Counted from the first letter of the stretch, positions 24,695 to 36,971 are shown. The stretch is DNA of 64,000 nucleotides from Ailurus styani (GCA_002007465.1 LNAC01000764.1:558001-622000), one strand, 5' to 3'. Notes: a model not told the origin generated them from the sequence alone. Program-made: numbers and translations.

Positions 24695-24895
24695 GGGTGC
24701 CTGGGTGGCTCAGTGGGTTAAAGCCTCTGCCTTCGGCTCAGGTCATGATCTCAGGGTCCTGGGATCGAGGCCCGCATCGGGCTCCCTGCCTAGCAGGGAG
24801 CCTGCTTCCTCCTCTCTCTCTCTGCCTGCCTGTCTGCCTACTTGTAATCTCTCTCTCTCTCTGTGTCAAATAAATAAATAAAATCTTAAAAAAAA
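24695..24895 (+). mobile_element. Young SINEC with perfect 19-bp TSD
   Basis: A full-length copy with head GGGTGCCTGGGTGGCTCAG, GGTCATGATCTCAGGG, CTGCCTACTTGTAATCTCTC, AAATAAATAAATAAAATC and an A tail. It is bracketed by identical 19-bp repeats at 24676-24694 and 24896-24914. The perfect TSD and intact body point to a recent insertion. The frame at 24693-24881 (+) is SINE sequence. Confidence 0.97.
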
Positions 24896-25164
24896 AAGAA
24901 TTTTCTAAAATATTTATCTGTATCCTCAGACATTTTGTTCACAGACTACATCTGAGGATAATTAAAATGAATGCCAGTTTTGGAATGTTTGGACCAGATC
25001 AAATAAGTGAAAAATCTTCCAAGTGTTTAATAACAAAATTCCCAAAGGGATTCATTAAAATTGTACCATCCATAAACATCTGAGTTTGGGTTTTTAGCCC
25101 ACTTTGATGGCAGAAAAAATAAAAAAGGCAGAAAGGAAGGAAGGAAGAAAATCATTCTGTTCAA

Positions 25165-26580
25165 TCGGATCTTACTCCCATCACACCACTCAAACTGCTT
25201 CCAGCAATCCACCTGTGACCTCCATATTGCTAATTCTAGTGGTCATTCTCAATCTTTAGCTTATTTTACCTTCCAACATTATTTGACACCATCATCACTC
25301 ACTCCTCAAAATACTTTCCTCAAGACATCACACTGTCTTGGTTTCCCTCCTGCATCACTGGTCATTTCTTCTTGGTCTCTTTTTCTAATTCTTATACCTC
25401 ACCTGACCTCTTAAGGGTAAAATGCCTCAGGGCTCCGATCTATTTTTTGTCTATTCTTATTCCTTTTGTGTTGTTTACCCTTAAGAATTTAAATATCAGT
25501 TCTTATCAACAACTGTCAAATTCTATCTTCTCCCCAGACCTTTTTGCAGACTCCTATGTCCAGACCTTTATATATCCTACAGTTGCATGTTTAATACTCT
25601 CCTTAAACTTAACACATCCATAGTTGAATTCCTAAACCAAGCTTGTAAATCTCCTCATCCTGTGGCCATATCTTTTTTGGCTGTTAGCAAATCCATCCTT
25701 CCAGGTGTTCAGACCAAATCCTTTAGATTCATCCTCAACTTCTCTTTGCTGGTTCTATCTTTAAAATATGTACAAAATCTAAACAGCTTTTGCCACTTCT
25801 ACTGCTACCTGCCATCTTGTGCCAACCTCATATATCTTCTGGATCATGGCAATAATATCCTGCTTCTCTCCTTGCCATGACTTGCCATTCTCCACAGACA
25901 GACCAGGCTGGCTAATCTTTTAGAAACAAATTAAATCTAATCATGTCATTTCTTCATGTAAACAACTGTAATGGCTTCCCAATCTACTTGGAATCAAACC
26001 CAGATATCTTGCAACTGTCTATAAGGCCCTATATAATCTGCTCACAGCCCCTACTCTGACCCTAAACCACCACCTCATCTTAAAGAGCTCATCTTCTATT
26101 TGCTCTCTTGACCTTATCAATAATGATCTTCAGGGGTTTCCTTTACCACTCCAGGTCACCTCCTTAGGATCCTTGCTTTAGTTAATACCTTGGCCTGAAA
26201 TGATCTTTCCCCAGATTATCTGCTTGTTTCATTCTCTTGCCTCCTTCAAGTCTTTGCTCAAATCTCTCCTTTTCAGTGATATCTTTTTTGACTCCCTGTT
26301 TCCTAATTAATATTACTGGAGTCCACCCACTTCCTCCTTAATCTGCTCTACTTTTTCCTCTATTTATAGCTTTAATTAGTTTCAAGCATGCTATATAATC
26401 TAAATTATTTAAATACTTATGGATAATTGCTTGTTGTCTATTTCTCCCTATGCTCCTGATAAAATATAATCTTTATGAGGGCAGGGATCTTTTCCTGTTT
26501 TGTTTTCCACTGATGTATCCCTGGTGCCTACAATAGTCCTTGGCACATATACATACTGAATAAACATTTATTACATAAAC
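25165..26580 (+). mobile_element. Long L2 LINE 3' portion
   Basis: About 1.4 kb follows the L2 ORF2 C-terminal part and 3' end in order: the TGGCCATATCTTTTTTGGCTG zone, ATCCATCCTTCCAGGTGTTCAG, AATATGTACAAAATCTAAAC, GGATCATGGCAATAATATCC, CAACTGTAATGGCTTCCCAATC, then AGGGCAGGGATCTTTTCCTG and GCACATATACATACTGAATAAAC at the 3' end (landmarks only). Broken frames at 25372-25623 and 25587-25880 are remnants of the RT-LINE frame. It is unusually long for this ancient family. Confidence 0.85.
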
Positions 26581-28053
26581 AAATAAAATACTGTGAGAAA
26601 CATAACAACATGAAATGGAAGAGGGTGGCCTATGCTTTTAGTCTTAGATTACTAAAATTCATGAAATTCCACAACACTTGTTTTTATTCATATGTCTTTA
26701 TATGGAAAAAAGTACAAAAAGATGTAAAGTTGCAAGTTTGCACATGCAAACTCATGCAGCAGTAATGATACCAAAAGTAAAGAAGTGGCACCTTTTGTTC
26801 AAGATTAAGTAAGTAAATAGATTTTTCTCCCCAAGGATCATGTAAAATCCTATATGAGGAAGGATTATTATTAATAAAGAGACTCCCAGAGCCCCTCAAT
26901 GTTATCATATTGGAAAGGATTACTTATCATGCTGCTGAAAGAGGCATCTAATTTAGGGAGATTTCATTTGCTCATAGATTGTTTTGTTATAGATGTTTTA
27001 AATTACAGTTCTTTAAAACTTCAGGGCAAAACATGGTTCAAGTTTATCATGTACAGCAAGTGTAGTGACTTCCAAATCAGGGTCATGACAATAAAACTAT
27101 TCAGGATAAGTGACTCATGCTGACACTGTGTAATTGTGCAAATCCTTCTCCAACTCAGAATGTAAGCTTGAAATTAATTTTATTTAATTTGGTTGCATGT
27201 CCCTCTTGCCACATAGCTCTATCAGAAGGACATCACTGGCTCTTGCTGTCTCGATCAGTCCACATGTAAAAAAAGGTAAAATTTCAAGAAGCTAATGACA
27301 GTTCTGGAATTAACTGGAGATTTAGAAAAGCGTAGCTATCTGACTGGAGCTCTCCTTTACTTTCTGGACCTGAAGCAGCATGCCAGCTTTCCGCATGGTC
27401 TGGCAAGCTAGATGCAGTGCAGACAAGCCCAGTAAACCTTGAGACTCAGCACCTCCATTTCCTGTCCCTCAGTTGTTTGGAGCAGCAGGAGAAGAGAAGA
27501 AAGGATGTCATGGCAGAGTCAGCTCATGGTGGTGAGGCTCACTCTGCAGCATCTTTTATCAGTCTGCAATGCAGTCAATGAGGAATCTCAGCTGACAACA
27601 GGAAGCCTCCACAGTGCACTCGGGCTTTATGCCTAACAACAGTATGTCTAGACTGAGTAAATGAGAAGAGACCAACAAATAAATGAAGGCAGGGGCTTAT
27701 GGGTAGAAAGAACACTCACTAACTAACCCCAAAGTACTTCCATGGAGAAGATGGCCATTCTTTTTTTTTTTTTTTTTTTTAAGGTAACAAACAGTAGCCA
27801 TTTGTTCAGTCCAAGCTTTAGACTCCTAGTTTTCCTCTTCTTCTTCCTATGTGTGATTTTCAGCAAGAGTCCATCTATTTGGGTCTCATTTCCTTTACAT
27901 TTTAAACAAAAGAGCTAAATACAGGCTTTTGTTTTGTTTTTTCAAGTTTGAATATTCTGTGATTTCATAGGGTAAGTCAAATGGTGAGTCTTAAGATAAT
28001 ACCCCTCTCCAATCACCATTTTGGTCAGTAAGCAATTGCTCATGCTGGCATTC
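26581..28053. other. Gene-free stretch
   Basis: No gene recognised. A T run of about 20 lies at 27761-27780. The 65-codon frame at 27439-27636 (+) has no recognisable motif. Confidence 0.4.
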
Positions 28054-28068
28054 AAGAAATTCTAACCA

Positions 28069-28277
28069 GGGCGCCTGGGTGGCTCAGTGGGTTAAAGCCG
28101 CTGCCTTCGGCTCAGGTCATGATCCCAGGGTCCTGGGATCGAGGCCCACATCAGGCTCTCTGCTCAGCAGGGAGCCTGCTTCCTCCTCTCTCCTCTCTGC
28201 CTGCCTCTCTGCCTACTTGTAATCTCTCTCTCTCTGTGTCAAATGAATAAATAAAAAAAATCTTTAAAAAAAAAAAA
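28069..28277 (+). mobile_element. Young SINEC with perfect 15-bp TSD
   Basis: A full-length copy beginning GGGCGCCTGGGTGGCTCAG with the GCCGCTGCCTTCGGCTCAGG module and the ACTTGTAATCTCTC zone. Identical 15-bp repeats (AAGAAATTCTAACCA) lie at 28054-28068 and 28278-28292. The GGGCGCC head retains CpG, consistent with recent arrival. Confidence 0.97.
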
Positions 28278-28299
28278 AAGAAATTCTAACCATATAATC

Positions 28300-28475
28300 A
28301 GTATTAGCATATTTTTCTACCCAATTTATTCTGTTCTATTTACTTCCTAGAACAGTTATTTATTTCCCCACTATATTATTCTCTACACTGTTCTGTAATT
28401 GTGTAACCCTTTTGAGTCCATTGAGGGCAATGATCTCTCTATCCCTAGTGCTAGGTACATAGTAGAAACTGATAA
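28300..28475 (+). mobile_element. L2 LINE 3' fragment
   Basis: TGAGGGCAATGATCTCTCTA, then CCCTAGTGCTAGGTACATAG and GTAGAAACTG fit the L2 terminal segment (ATGAGGGCAGGGA..., CCTGGCACATAGTAGG...). Short, decayed. Confidence 0.65.
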
Positions 28476-28959
28476 AAAAAAAAAAAAGTAGACTAGGAAT
28501 GAAGCCTTTGTACATACATATGCACATGTGTATATACAAATGCAGTCAGATAGAAAATGAATTTTTGTAATATACAAGTGTCCTGGCCATTCTGTTTCAT
28601 TTTCCTCATAATGGTCCCAAAGTTGAAGAACTTCTCTTTTCCCCTGCCAGAAGTCAAAAAAGCATCCACTGTAACTATTTCTTTTCAGAGAGGTAAATGG
28701 ATATTTTTAGGTCTAACAAATGGGCTAATTTTAATTCTCCACTGGAGAGCTCCTGGTAGAAATGAGAACCTGGGTTTCTTAAGAAGTCTTAAAGAAGTCT
28801 GCCATGATTGTTCGAAGGGATTTAATTTCTTTTCTTTTTTTTCCCTCTTTATGAGTTCCTACCCTGTCCTCATTGCCTCCTTTATAAATTGGGGCTTAAT
28901 ACTACCAAACTGAGGAAATTATTGTAAGAAATAAAAGAGATAAAGATTAGCACAGGGGC

Positions 28960-29580
28960 TGGCACTCATTTGCTCATCATTTCAATGAAATAAAATATAT
29001 GTTTATCAGGAACCTGTGGCTCCTGGGCATTGTACTGGGTGGTAGGAAAAAAAAACATGAACAAGTTGGACAAGCAGCACTCCTCAACAGAACTTAGACA
29101 CTAGTGGGGGATATAAACAGGTTATAGCACAGGTGAAAAGTTGTATGATGGAAATACAGGTCAGCGTGCAAGAGGACCCTACTCAGGATTTTGGGGTAGG
29201 CAGGTGATCCTTTAAACACATAAATAACAGCATGATGCTCCCCTTCTCAAGTCCTCCCAATCTCTCCCACTTTACTTACAGTTGAAGCCCAAGTCCTCAC
29301 AATGATCTAAAGGGTTTTCTGTGACTGGGGGCCTATCACCTCTCTAACCTCATCTTACCTTCCTCTGCTTTCCCTTACTTAAGTCCAGCCACTCTGGCCC
29401 TTTGCCATTCCTTATGCAAAGAACACAAAGATAGATAGCTATGATTTTGTGGTTAAATTATATGCATTAAATAATATCTGTATTTCTAGGGTGGATCATA
29501 GAGAGGAAGATAAATAAAAGGGAGGAAAAGATCAAAGGTGATGCCTAAGTTTCTTGTTTGGGCAACTGGGTATCAATTAA
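28960..29580. mobile_element. Three adjoining L2 LINE fragments in mixed orientation
   Basis: 28960-29220 matches the reverse complement of the L2 3' region (GGGCATTGTACTGGGTGGTAGG, ACACTAGTGGGGGATATAAAC). 29228-29430 matches it directly (CACAATGATCTAAAGGG, CCAGCCACTCTGGCCC). 29470-29580 is again reversed (GATCAAAGGTGATGCCTAAG, TTGGGCAACTGGGTATC). Either three insertions or a rearranged copy. Confidence 0.6.
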
Positions 29581-30034
29581 TGTGGTGGTATAAAGATGAT
29601 CAAATTATTTGCACTCCTCCCAATGACAAGTAGAGTTCTACATCCCTTCCCCTTAAATATGAGCAGGATGTGTGACTTCTTTAACCAACCAAATATGACA
29701 GAAATGATTATGTACCAGACTGGAAGAGCCTGGCAACTTCCAGTACCAGTATCTTGGACCTAAGAAACCACGGTCTGCAGACAGTGAATCCAGTTGAGCT
29801 CCTAGGCAACAGGTGGCACTAACTTGTCAGGCATATTAGTGGAATACTTAAAGATGGATCCTTTAACCTAGTTGAGCCACACTTAACTGATTCTGTGTGG
29901 AGCAGACACAAGTCTTTCCTGATGAGCTCTGCCCAAATTGTAGATTCATGGGCAAAATAAATAAATGCTATTGTTTTAAGCCAATAACATTTAGAGTGGT
30001 TTATTATACAGCCATAGATAACCACAGAAAGACA
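29581..30034 (+). mobile_element. Probable MaLR (MLT1-type) LTR
   Basis: Plus-strand order: AAATATGAGCAGGATGTGTG, TGGCAACTTCCAGTACC, GAGCCACACTTAACTG, GCTCTGCCCAAATTGTAGATTCATG, AATAAATAAATGC, TTTTAAGCC and GTTTATTATACAGCC. These recall an ancient MaLR LTR with its poly(A) signal and 3' end. No internal viral sequence. Confidence 0.6.
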
Positions 30035-32164
30035 GGCAATGAGAAAAGAAATTATCATGATTTTTCTGTGTGGAACCACACAGCTTTAAGCAACTGTGGT
30101 TCCCCAATCATTATAGCAGGATGTCCCAGTGAAGTAGAATGCCCTTTAGTACAGTATACACTAGTACCTTAGGATGGTCTTGGAAGAAGTTAATTCCGAT
30201 CCAAATTAACAAGGGAGGAAACAGAATATATTAAATACCTTAAGATCACACTTTCATTTTGTTTGAACCACTGGAGGAAATCCAACCCCAAATTAATATA
30301 AGAAAACCAGAAGCTCACTTAAAAAATATTTCATCAGATTCCAAAGTTCAGCTTGGTGTAGGGCATATTGGAACCTTTTGATAGTTACTTTGGTAAAGAC
30401 GTTCTTTTCATTCTGTAAGTGAAAAAGGGAGATTAAGTGAGTGCCTCTGGAACTACCTAAGTTATTGGTAGACACTGTCCCTATATTAAGTTGGAGATCA
30501 ATAAGGCTTCAGATCAGTATTAGAGCTTCATGTCAGGGGCCAGCTCATGTATGTGACAGATGTAGTCAGATGGGAAAGGAGAGCAAACAACTCTTTGTTT
30601 TTATTTGAGATACTTCTTTTTTTTTTAAGTTAGTCAGATATAGACAGTTCATTTTAAGCACTAGGATTCAGAGCTGGAATGTGGATGGACTGAGGCAGTT
30701 TTATTAGAAAAAGAGGAAGCCCAGAGGGGAAAAAAAGGCATGAAAAACTCAGTGACTTCTAAAAACTGACATCTGTCCGACATGTTTACCACAGAGCCAG
30801 AAATCACCTTGGTAAAAAACCTCAGCCAAGGTGTCTATAAACTCAAGCATTATTTCTATTATCATCCTAATTATCCTCCTCATTGAAAAGGAAGAAAACG
30901 CACCCTCATTGTAGACATAGTGTTCAAATTATGTATGTGCCCTGGAGCTTAAGAAAGGCTAGGTATGTCTCTTGGTTTTTCATGAACCTAACTTAGATTT
31001 ATCCATTTGGGCTCTTAATTACTAGCATTTCTTGAATGTAATTACAGTGTTTTTAGGAAAAAGGTTGTTGTGCATTTTTCTACTCAAAGACATAATAGAG
31101 AGTCTAACGCCTTTGTGGTATGTAAAACATGTTAGGTCCATGAATAGGTAAGCCGTTCAAAGGCAAGAGAAGCAGTGTTGCCATCATTAACCATGACTCA
31201 GACTATGGTGTGGCTTCTGAGGAAGGCAAATGAGTTCCAAACATTTCATCAGAAAATGTGGCCATTCTCACCACTTTTATGACCTGTTTAAGAGGGCTTT
31301 CTGGGGTCTTCTGTAATTTCATGGTTGGCAGTATTGTTTCCTATGCCCATTACATAAGGTCTACATAATTGATTCTTACTTGAATATAGCTCCAAGAGCA
31401 ATTTTATTTTCAGAGAGGAATTTTAAATGCTTTTCTTTCCCCCCTTAAGAAAATGGAGATGATGCAATCCAACACATTTCCTTTAGTGGCCTGAAATCTT
31501 AGAGGCAGAATCATTGCCCTAGCATTTTGATCTCTTCTACTCAAGAGTCTGAATGCCTTTCATTCTATTCATCTATTCATCTATTTTAACTTTCAGGGTT
31601 TTGCTATGTCATATTTTAATCTTTAAACTATTCAACCAAATAGCATTTTGTGGGAGGGAATAAAGTGAAGGGATGGTTTGGAAAGGAGGGTAAATTGTTT
31701 ATCTCTCAACACCCCAAGTTTCCAACTATTTAGAAAATGATTTTTGGGGTTCCATGTACCATAAGTTGATTATTCAGCTATTCTAATGGATGTTATATAA
31801 GAGGTATAAAGCTTGGTCTTCCCTTCAGGAAATTATCTCTTACGGTCTGGTCGGGAGATGGCAATATAAAGACAAAGAGATAGCTAGTAAAATAAGGAAG
31901 TGAGAAGTCCAAACGCTGGGAAGAAAAAAATGGAAGAAAGTTTCGATGAGAGGACTGGAATAGTTATAAAAGCATCATTCATTCCTACATTCACTTATCA
32001 AGTATTTACAGAGTGCCTGTCATACTTTACTGACTAGGCTAAGGTCTGGAAACTCAGTCACAAGCTAAAGGCAAAACATCACACTAGTAATCTGTAATAA
32101 TCTTGAAGCTTGTGGGCTCAGGAAGGAGAAAGGCTTCCTGAGCTTAATCCTCACCTTGCCTTTA
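30035..32164. other. Gene-free stretch
   Basis: No gene or confident repeat. Some degenerate text near 31980-32110 (TCAAGTATTTACAGAGTGCCTG) may be a reversed L2 relic. Confidence 0.4.
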
Positions 32165-32330
32165 GAAACATAGACTTCTAGGGCTTTGGACAAACTACTT
32201 AATCTTTTCTGTGCCTCAATTTCCTCTTCTGTAAATAAAGACAAGAGTATCTGCCTTTTAGAATTGTTATGAGAACTAAATGAATTAATACATGCAAAGC
32301 ATGGTACATATAAGCACTAGACAAATGTTA
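32165..32330 (+). mobile_element. MIR
   Basis: Direct-orientation MIR landmarks in order: GGACAAACTACTTAATC, TGTGCCTCAATTTCCTC, TGTAAATAAAGACAAG, ATTGTTATGAGAACTAAATG and AATTAATACATGCAAAGC, ending in the GTACATATAAGCAC segment. Diverged but clear. Confidence 0.88.
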
Positions 32331-32744
32331 AATCTACACCTTAGAATACAGAGGGAAATAAGACGGTAAGGGCTAAACCAAAGAAACAGGAACTTAAAAT
32401 GAACTATAAGTACTAGAAGCTTCCCTCAGTCCCTTCACTGACTTATATTTAGAGGGTGCTGGCTCCAAGAAAAGGTGGAGCACAGAAGTGTGAGGTAGAA
32501 TTCTTGCAGTGTCCCACAGATCTTAAACTCAAGATGCAGACCAGTATGCTAGTAACACCATCTGGAGTATGGAGAAGCTCGGGGGAAATTCCAAAGCCTG
32601 TCAGTACAGAAACCAAGTGAAAATATGACCCATCTTCTCACTGCCTGGTTTCCCAAACCAAAAAGTGTGAGAGTTACCTCTCACTCTTCCTGAAAAGGAC
32701 GTGTGTAGGGTGTCAGTCCACAGAGTTTATGGATTACGTCATCC

Positions 32745-32905
32745 AATTCCCAGCAATAAACCTCTGAGATAAGAACAGAGAGTCTCATTTTATAAATGAG
32801 GAGATTGAAATGCATCAAGGTTAAGTACCTTGTCAGTGAGAAGACACACCGGCTCTTCTTTTTGGGTCTTAGACCTAGAGACCAAGGCTTGTTCTAGCTG
32901 AGTTC
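32745..32905 (-). mobile_element. MIR
   Basis: Reverse-orientation landmarks: CTCATTTTATAAATGAGGAG, ATTGAAATGCATCAAGGTTAAG, TACCTTGTCAGTGAG. Diverged partial copy. Confidence 0.7.
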
Positions 32906-35094
32906 CTGAGCTTTAAACCAACAAAGGTGGTAGAGCTTAGAGCTTTGAAATCGAGGTTAGAGTCACAGTGCTTGATATTTAGTGTGGTTGGTCAAGTCCA
33001 TGAAAAGAAGGGAATTGATAAAGTACCCCAACTGACAGGCTCCAAAGCCTAAGGACCTACAATCCTAGCAGAAGGGAAGTGGGAGAAGATTCCACTGGCA
33101 AGGACTTAAACTGGGCTAATACTTTCCTCTCTGTTGCAACACCCTCTCATTCCCGATAAAGGATTATCAGGAGCAATGTGGGCTGCACCTCTCCCCTGGC
33201 CAGGGCACGTCATCTAGGGACTTGCTGGGGGATTACTGGCAAGAGCACACACAGGCATTATGCAGGTTTGTGACAAAGGTCCTGAGGAGTCACACAGCTT
33301 TGCAGCCCTCCAGGACCACCCAGGCAGGACAGGGGCACTGTGATTGCAGCTGCCCACGCTGGGCGGCAGTAGCTCCCAGCAACAAGAGGCCACTCCAGCC
33401 TAGCAAACTGACCCTCACTATGGTGAGAGTTGTGTTTGTTTTCTGAGGCCAAGTTCAGACCCCAAATAATGTATGGCAGTCCAAGGCATCAACTTGGATG
33501 GTTCCATCAGTTCTTTTTAGTTTGTCTTTAAAATTTTCTGAAAATACAACTTAATTATCTCGGCTTCTCATCATAGGCCATTGGAGGGAGGTTGCATGCA
33601 GCTGAGGGAGGTTTTACCATGCAGCTGTAGATGAGCTAAATGCATGAACTATTCTGAACCTTGAAGAGTGCTGAGCTGAGGATTTGGGGGATCTGCTCTC
33701 ATACTCTTCACAGAGGTCTGTGTGTTTCAGGCACGTCAGAGGCAATTAGGTACAGTTCATCTCTCTTAAATTCCCTACAGATTTATTACATGGGCCCCTG
33801 AACGTTTTTCCCTTTCAAATGGTCGCAGATTTTATATTCAAATCAGTGTTCAATGAGTACTCTGATTCTGACTGTAACCCTGCTGCATTCCTATGTCCAT
33901 GGGAGTTGAGGGTATGAAGAGTAGGAAAACAGACATAGTTCTCTGACAATGAAGCAGAAAATAAAAATAATTCCGCAACATACCAGGTGATCAGAGCGGT
34001 GTTGGCAGCGAAGCGATCAACTGGGCTTCCACATTCCTCCAACCCAACCCTGGGGTTGAAGGAAGACAACATATCTCTTCTTATAAAGACAACAGAAGAC
34101 TCACTTCGCCATGATATAAAGCTTCTTTCTCAGATCCTGTCACAACATTGAAAGTAAAACTGATCCCATGCCTCACCTCAGAGTGGGCATGCTACAATTT
34201 GCAAATATCCACTGGCCTGCTTTCTTCTACCTGTTCACAAACAGTTTGTATATTGATCATCCCACGCAAAAGGACAATGTATGCTCTGCTTTCGGGAGGC
34301 CAGAAAGAGACAGGGGTTACACAAGTTTAGTTCTTACAAAGAATTTTTGTTTTTAATCAGTTATGAATGGACTTTGTGGCTTTGAAGGAACTTAAACATG
34401 ACTTCAAAAGAATTTCTGTCTATTTACAAACATAGGTATATTTAAAATTGTTATCATAGTTTGTTTTTCATCATCAGATTTCATGACAAGAACCAGGCTT
34501 CTGTGCTCTTGTAAAGTACTAACTTGCTTTAAAAAATTAAAAAAATAATAGAAAAGCACAATAGTCAATTGTCTTCTGAATCAACTCTACTCTGTATATA
34601 CCGCAATTAACCCAACCGGTTGTGATCAAAGGATAATGTAACCTCATCATGTTCGTTAACAGTGCTGAGTCATAACTCCATGAGAGGGCTAATGAAGCAG
34701 GCTTATTTCTCATATTTTCTCAGTCAGGTTTAGCTGCATTATTACAGTATTTCACCCTCTATAGCCAACCCATTCTCCTCTGAGTCACTGTTTTTCTCTT
34801 CCACAATATAACTGGAAAAAAAAATCATATCAAATGTCAAATTCATCTGTGTACATATTATATCTAAATTTCAAAACTGGTTAATGTCAATATGAGTGAA
34901 CCAATGCAACCTTTCATAAGACAGGTCAAGTTAATACTGTCTTGAAAGAATATTTTTCCTTATATTAGCCCAAAGATCATATTCATTACATATACAGGTA
35001 ATATACGTTAAATTTAGTTAATGAGCAACTCATTCTTATTCTGTCCACTTAAACATTAATCATAATATCTTATTGGTGAATGCAGAGAATGATA
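32906..35094. other. Gene-free stretch with a candidate regulatory spot
   Basis: No gene recognised. A GC-richer patch lies at 33180-33420 with frames on both strands but no recognisable product. An AACCGGTT palindrome at 34614-34621 beside GATCAAAGG at 34624-34632 is listed separately. Confidence 0.4.
34614..34632. promoter_or_regulatory. Grainyhead-like and TCF/LEF-like motif pair
   Basis: AACCGGTT (34614-34621) is the palindromic core bound by Grainyhead-like factors. GATCAAAGG (34624-34632) is the reverse of the CTTTGATC core bound by TCF/LEF factors. They are 2 bp apart in repeat-free DNA. Short motifs occur by chance, so function is only a possibility. Confidence 0.25.
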
Positions 35095-35590
35095 TCATCC
35101 ATGCATTTATTAATATACCTAATACCTATTTGCTGGGCATTCACTCTGTGTAAGGTTTTAGGTTATATAGTGCGTGTGTATAAAGATAAGAATATACGGA
35201 GCTCAGAGTCCACCTGGCAGTACAACAGGAACATAAGTATGAGAGAGATGAAATCCACAAAAGAATAAAATAGTGTCATGTGAGAATCAGAGAGAAGAGA
35301 TAACATCTGGCTGAAGTATGCAGGAAGTATATCTGAGGAGACCTTCAAAGAAGACAGGGGTATGGTGGACAGAAAGGGTAAGTACTTCAAGTAGGAGGAC
35401 AGGTATTAGGGCCATGCCCAGTGTGGAGCCCGATGCAGGGCTCAATCTCACAACCCTGATATCATGACCTGAGCCCAAATCAAGAATCACACACCTAACT
35501 GACTGAGCTACCTAGGTGCCCCTTGAAGGGTAGGTTGAATTTAATCCATGGCAGGTCTTGAAAGCCATATTAAAATTCTGCTGGTTAATA
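35095..35590 (-). mobile_element. L2 LINE fragment interrupted by a SINE
   Basis: 35095-35400 and 35523-35590 carry reversed L2 landmarks: CTATTTGCTGGGCATTCACTC, CTGAGGAGACCTTCAAAGAAG, and after the SINE GGCAGGTCTTGAAAGCCATATTAAAATTCTG (abbreviated). The SINE at about 35410-35522 splits it, so the L2 is older. Confidence 0.6.
35410..35522 (-). mobile_element. SINEC, 3'-truncated older copy
   Basis: Only the head half is present: GAGCTACCTAGGTGCCCC at 35505-35522, through TCATGACCTGAGCC, to about AGTGTGGAGCCCGATGC. The CT zone and A tail are missing. It lies within a reversed L2. Confidence 0.85.
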
Positions 35591-36776
35591 ACAAGGTTAA
35601 ACAGCATTTTTACTTTGGCCAAACAACTGTCTCAAAAACAAAAGCATTGGTTAAACAAATTATGAGGCAGAATTGAAAATCTCCTTTTGACAATTTTAAG
35701 TGGTTTGATTGTTTTAATAAAGGTAGTCAGGTAGTCAGGTTCATGGTTGTATGCTATGCAGTCCCCAATCCTAAATCTGTCTTTATCTTGTAATGTTTCT
35801 CTATATAACATTTACTACTTCTCTGAAAACAACTAATATTGCTTGTAGCTTCTCTTTAAAGCCATTAGACATCAAACAACATACAAAAGAGAGGGCAGAC
35901 TCCCTAACAAAAAGAAAAACATATGAATGTGCCCTAAGCAATCATGCTTTGACCTCCCTATGCCATCTTTTATGGAGATGTAGCATTGCCAGTTAATCTC
36001 ATGCAATGTCTCAAACCCTGCCTTTGAGTACAGATGCCACCGAGGCCAAGCAATATTTATAGAATTTAAAGATGTACTCTTTCCCCCTCTCTTCAAACCA
36101 AGGAATGTTGAATAGCAAACCCTGCCAATCCTCACACACATTTAGCTGTGAGGCAAGCTGAAAACGACATGCTTAGACTATTCTCTATTATTTTACCTTG
36201 CAAAGTGATTCTCTTTTCTGAATGGCCTTTGTGAAATTACAATCATAGGTAAAGATGTATATAAATGTATCCTCCTAATCAGTGACAGATGTGTTAAGCT
36301 CAATGCAATATTGCTATCTGGCCTAATATTGTCTTTACCTTTAATATATTGCATTCAAATCCAGAAGTTTCTAACTAAGTTATGGCTGACTAAATTGCAA
36401 ACATATTTAAAATAGTTCTTATCAATTAAATCATCAACATCAATCAATGCTTACTATGCTCTCCTGAATAAATTAATAGAACGCTATCAATTTATTTACA
36501 TACTTATGCATTTATGGCACTTTCCATTTCAAATCCTATCATTTTAATCTGAAGCATTCCATTTTATTTTCAATTCTCAATAAATAAATAAGAAGCAATT
36601 TATAAAGGCCTAGACAGGTCACCAAAGATCAGACTAGATCCAGCAAAGTTGAATCTAAAGACTGACCCAGGTAACAATAGTTACAGACAGATAATATCCA
36701 AAAAGAAATCTGAAAGGAGAACATGAAGGAGATCTAAGAGTTTCTTATGAGTGGAAAGTCAAAATAAATTTAAGTA

Positions 36777-36971
36777 AATTAAAGCCACACCGGGGTGGCT
36801 CAGTGGGTTAAGCGTCTGCCTTTGGCTCAGGTCATGATCCCAGTGTTCTGGGACTGAGTCCTGCATCAGGCTCCTTGCTCAGCAGGGAGCCTCCTTCGCT
36901 TTCTGCCTGCCACTCCTCCTGCTTGTGCTCTCTCTCTCTTCCTGACAAATAAATAAATAAAATCTTAAAAA
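36777..36971 (+). mobile_element. SINEC with perfect 16-bp TSD
   Basis: The element carries GGGGTGGCTCAGTGGG, AAGCGTCTGCCTTTGGC, GGTCATGATCCCAG, CTCAGCAGGGAGCC and the AAATAAATAAATAAAATC tail. Identical 16-bp repeats (AAAATAAATTTAAGTA) flank it at 36761-36776 and 36972-36987. The first bases (AATTAAAGCCACACC) deviate from the standard head, so the 5' end is altered. Confidence 0.95.

Noticed and set aside
24693..24881. 62-codon frame, and the similar one at 9065-9247 (-)
   Set aside because: Both are translations of SINEC bodies; their similarity to each other reflects the repeat, not a gene family.
24695..24895. tRNA gene inside the SINE head
   Set aside because: The head derives from tRNA but lacks a foldable cloverleaf and acceptor end; it is the pol III promoter of a SINE.
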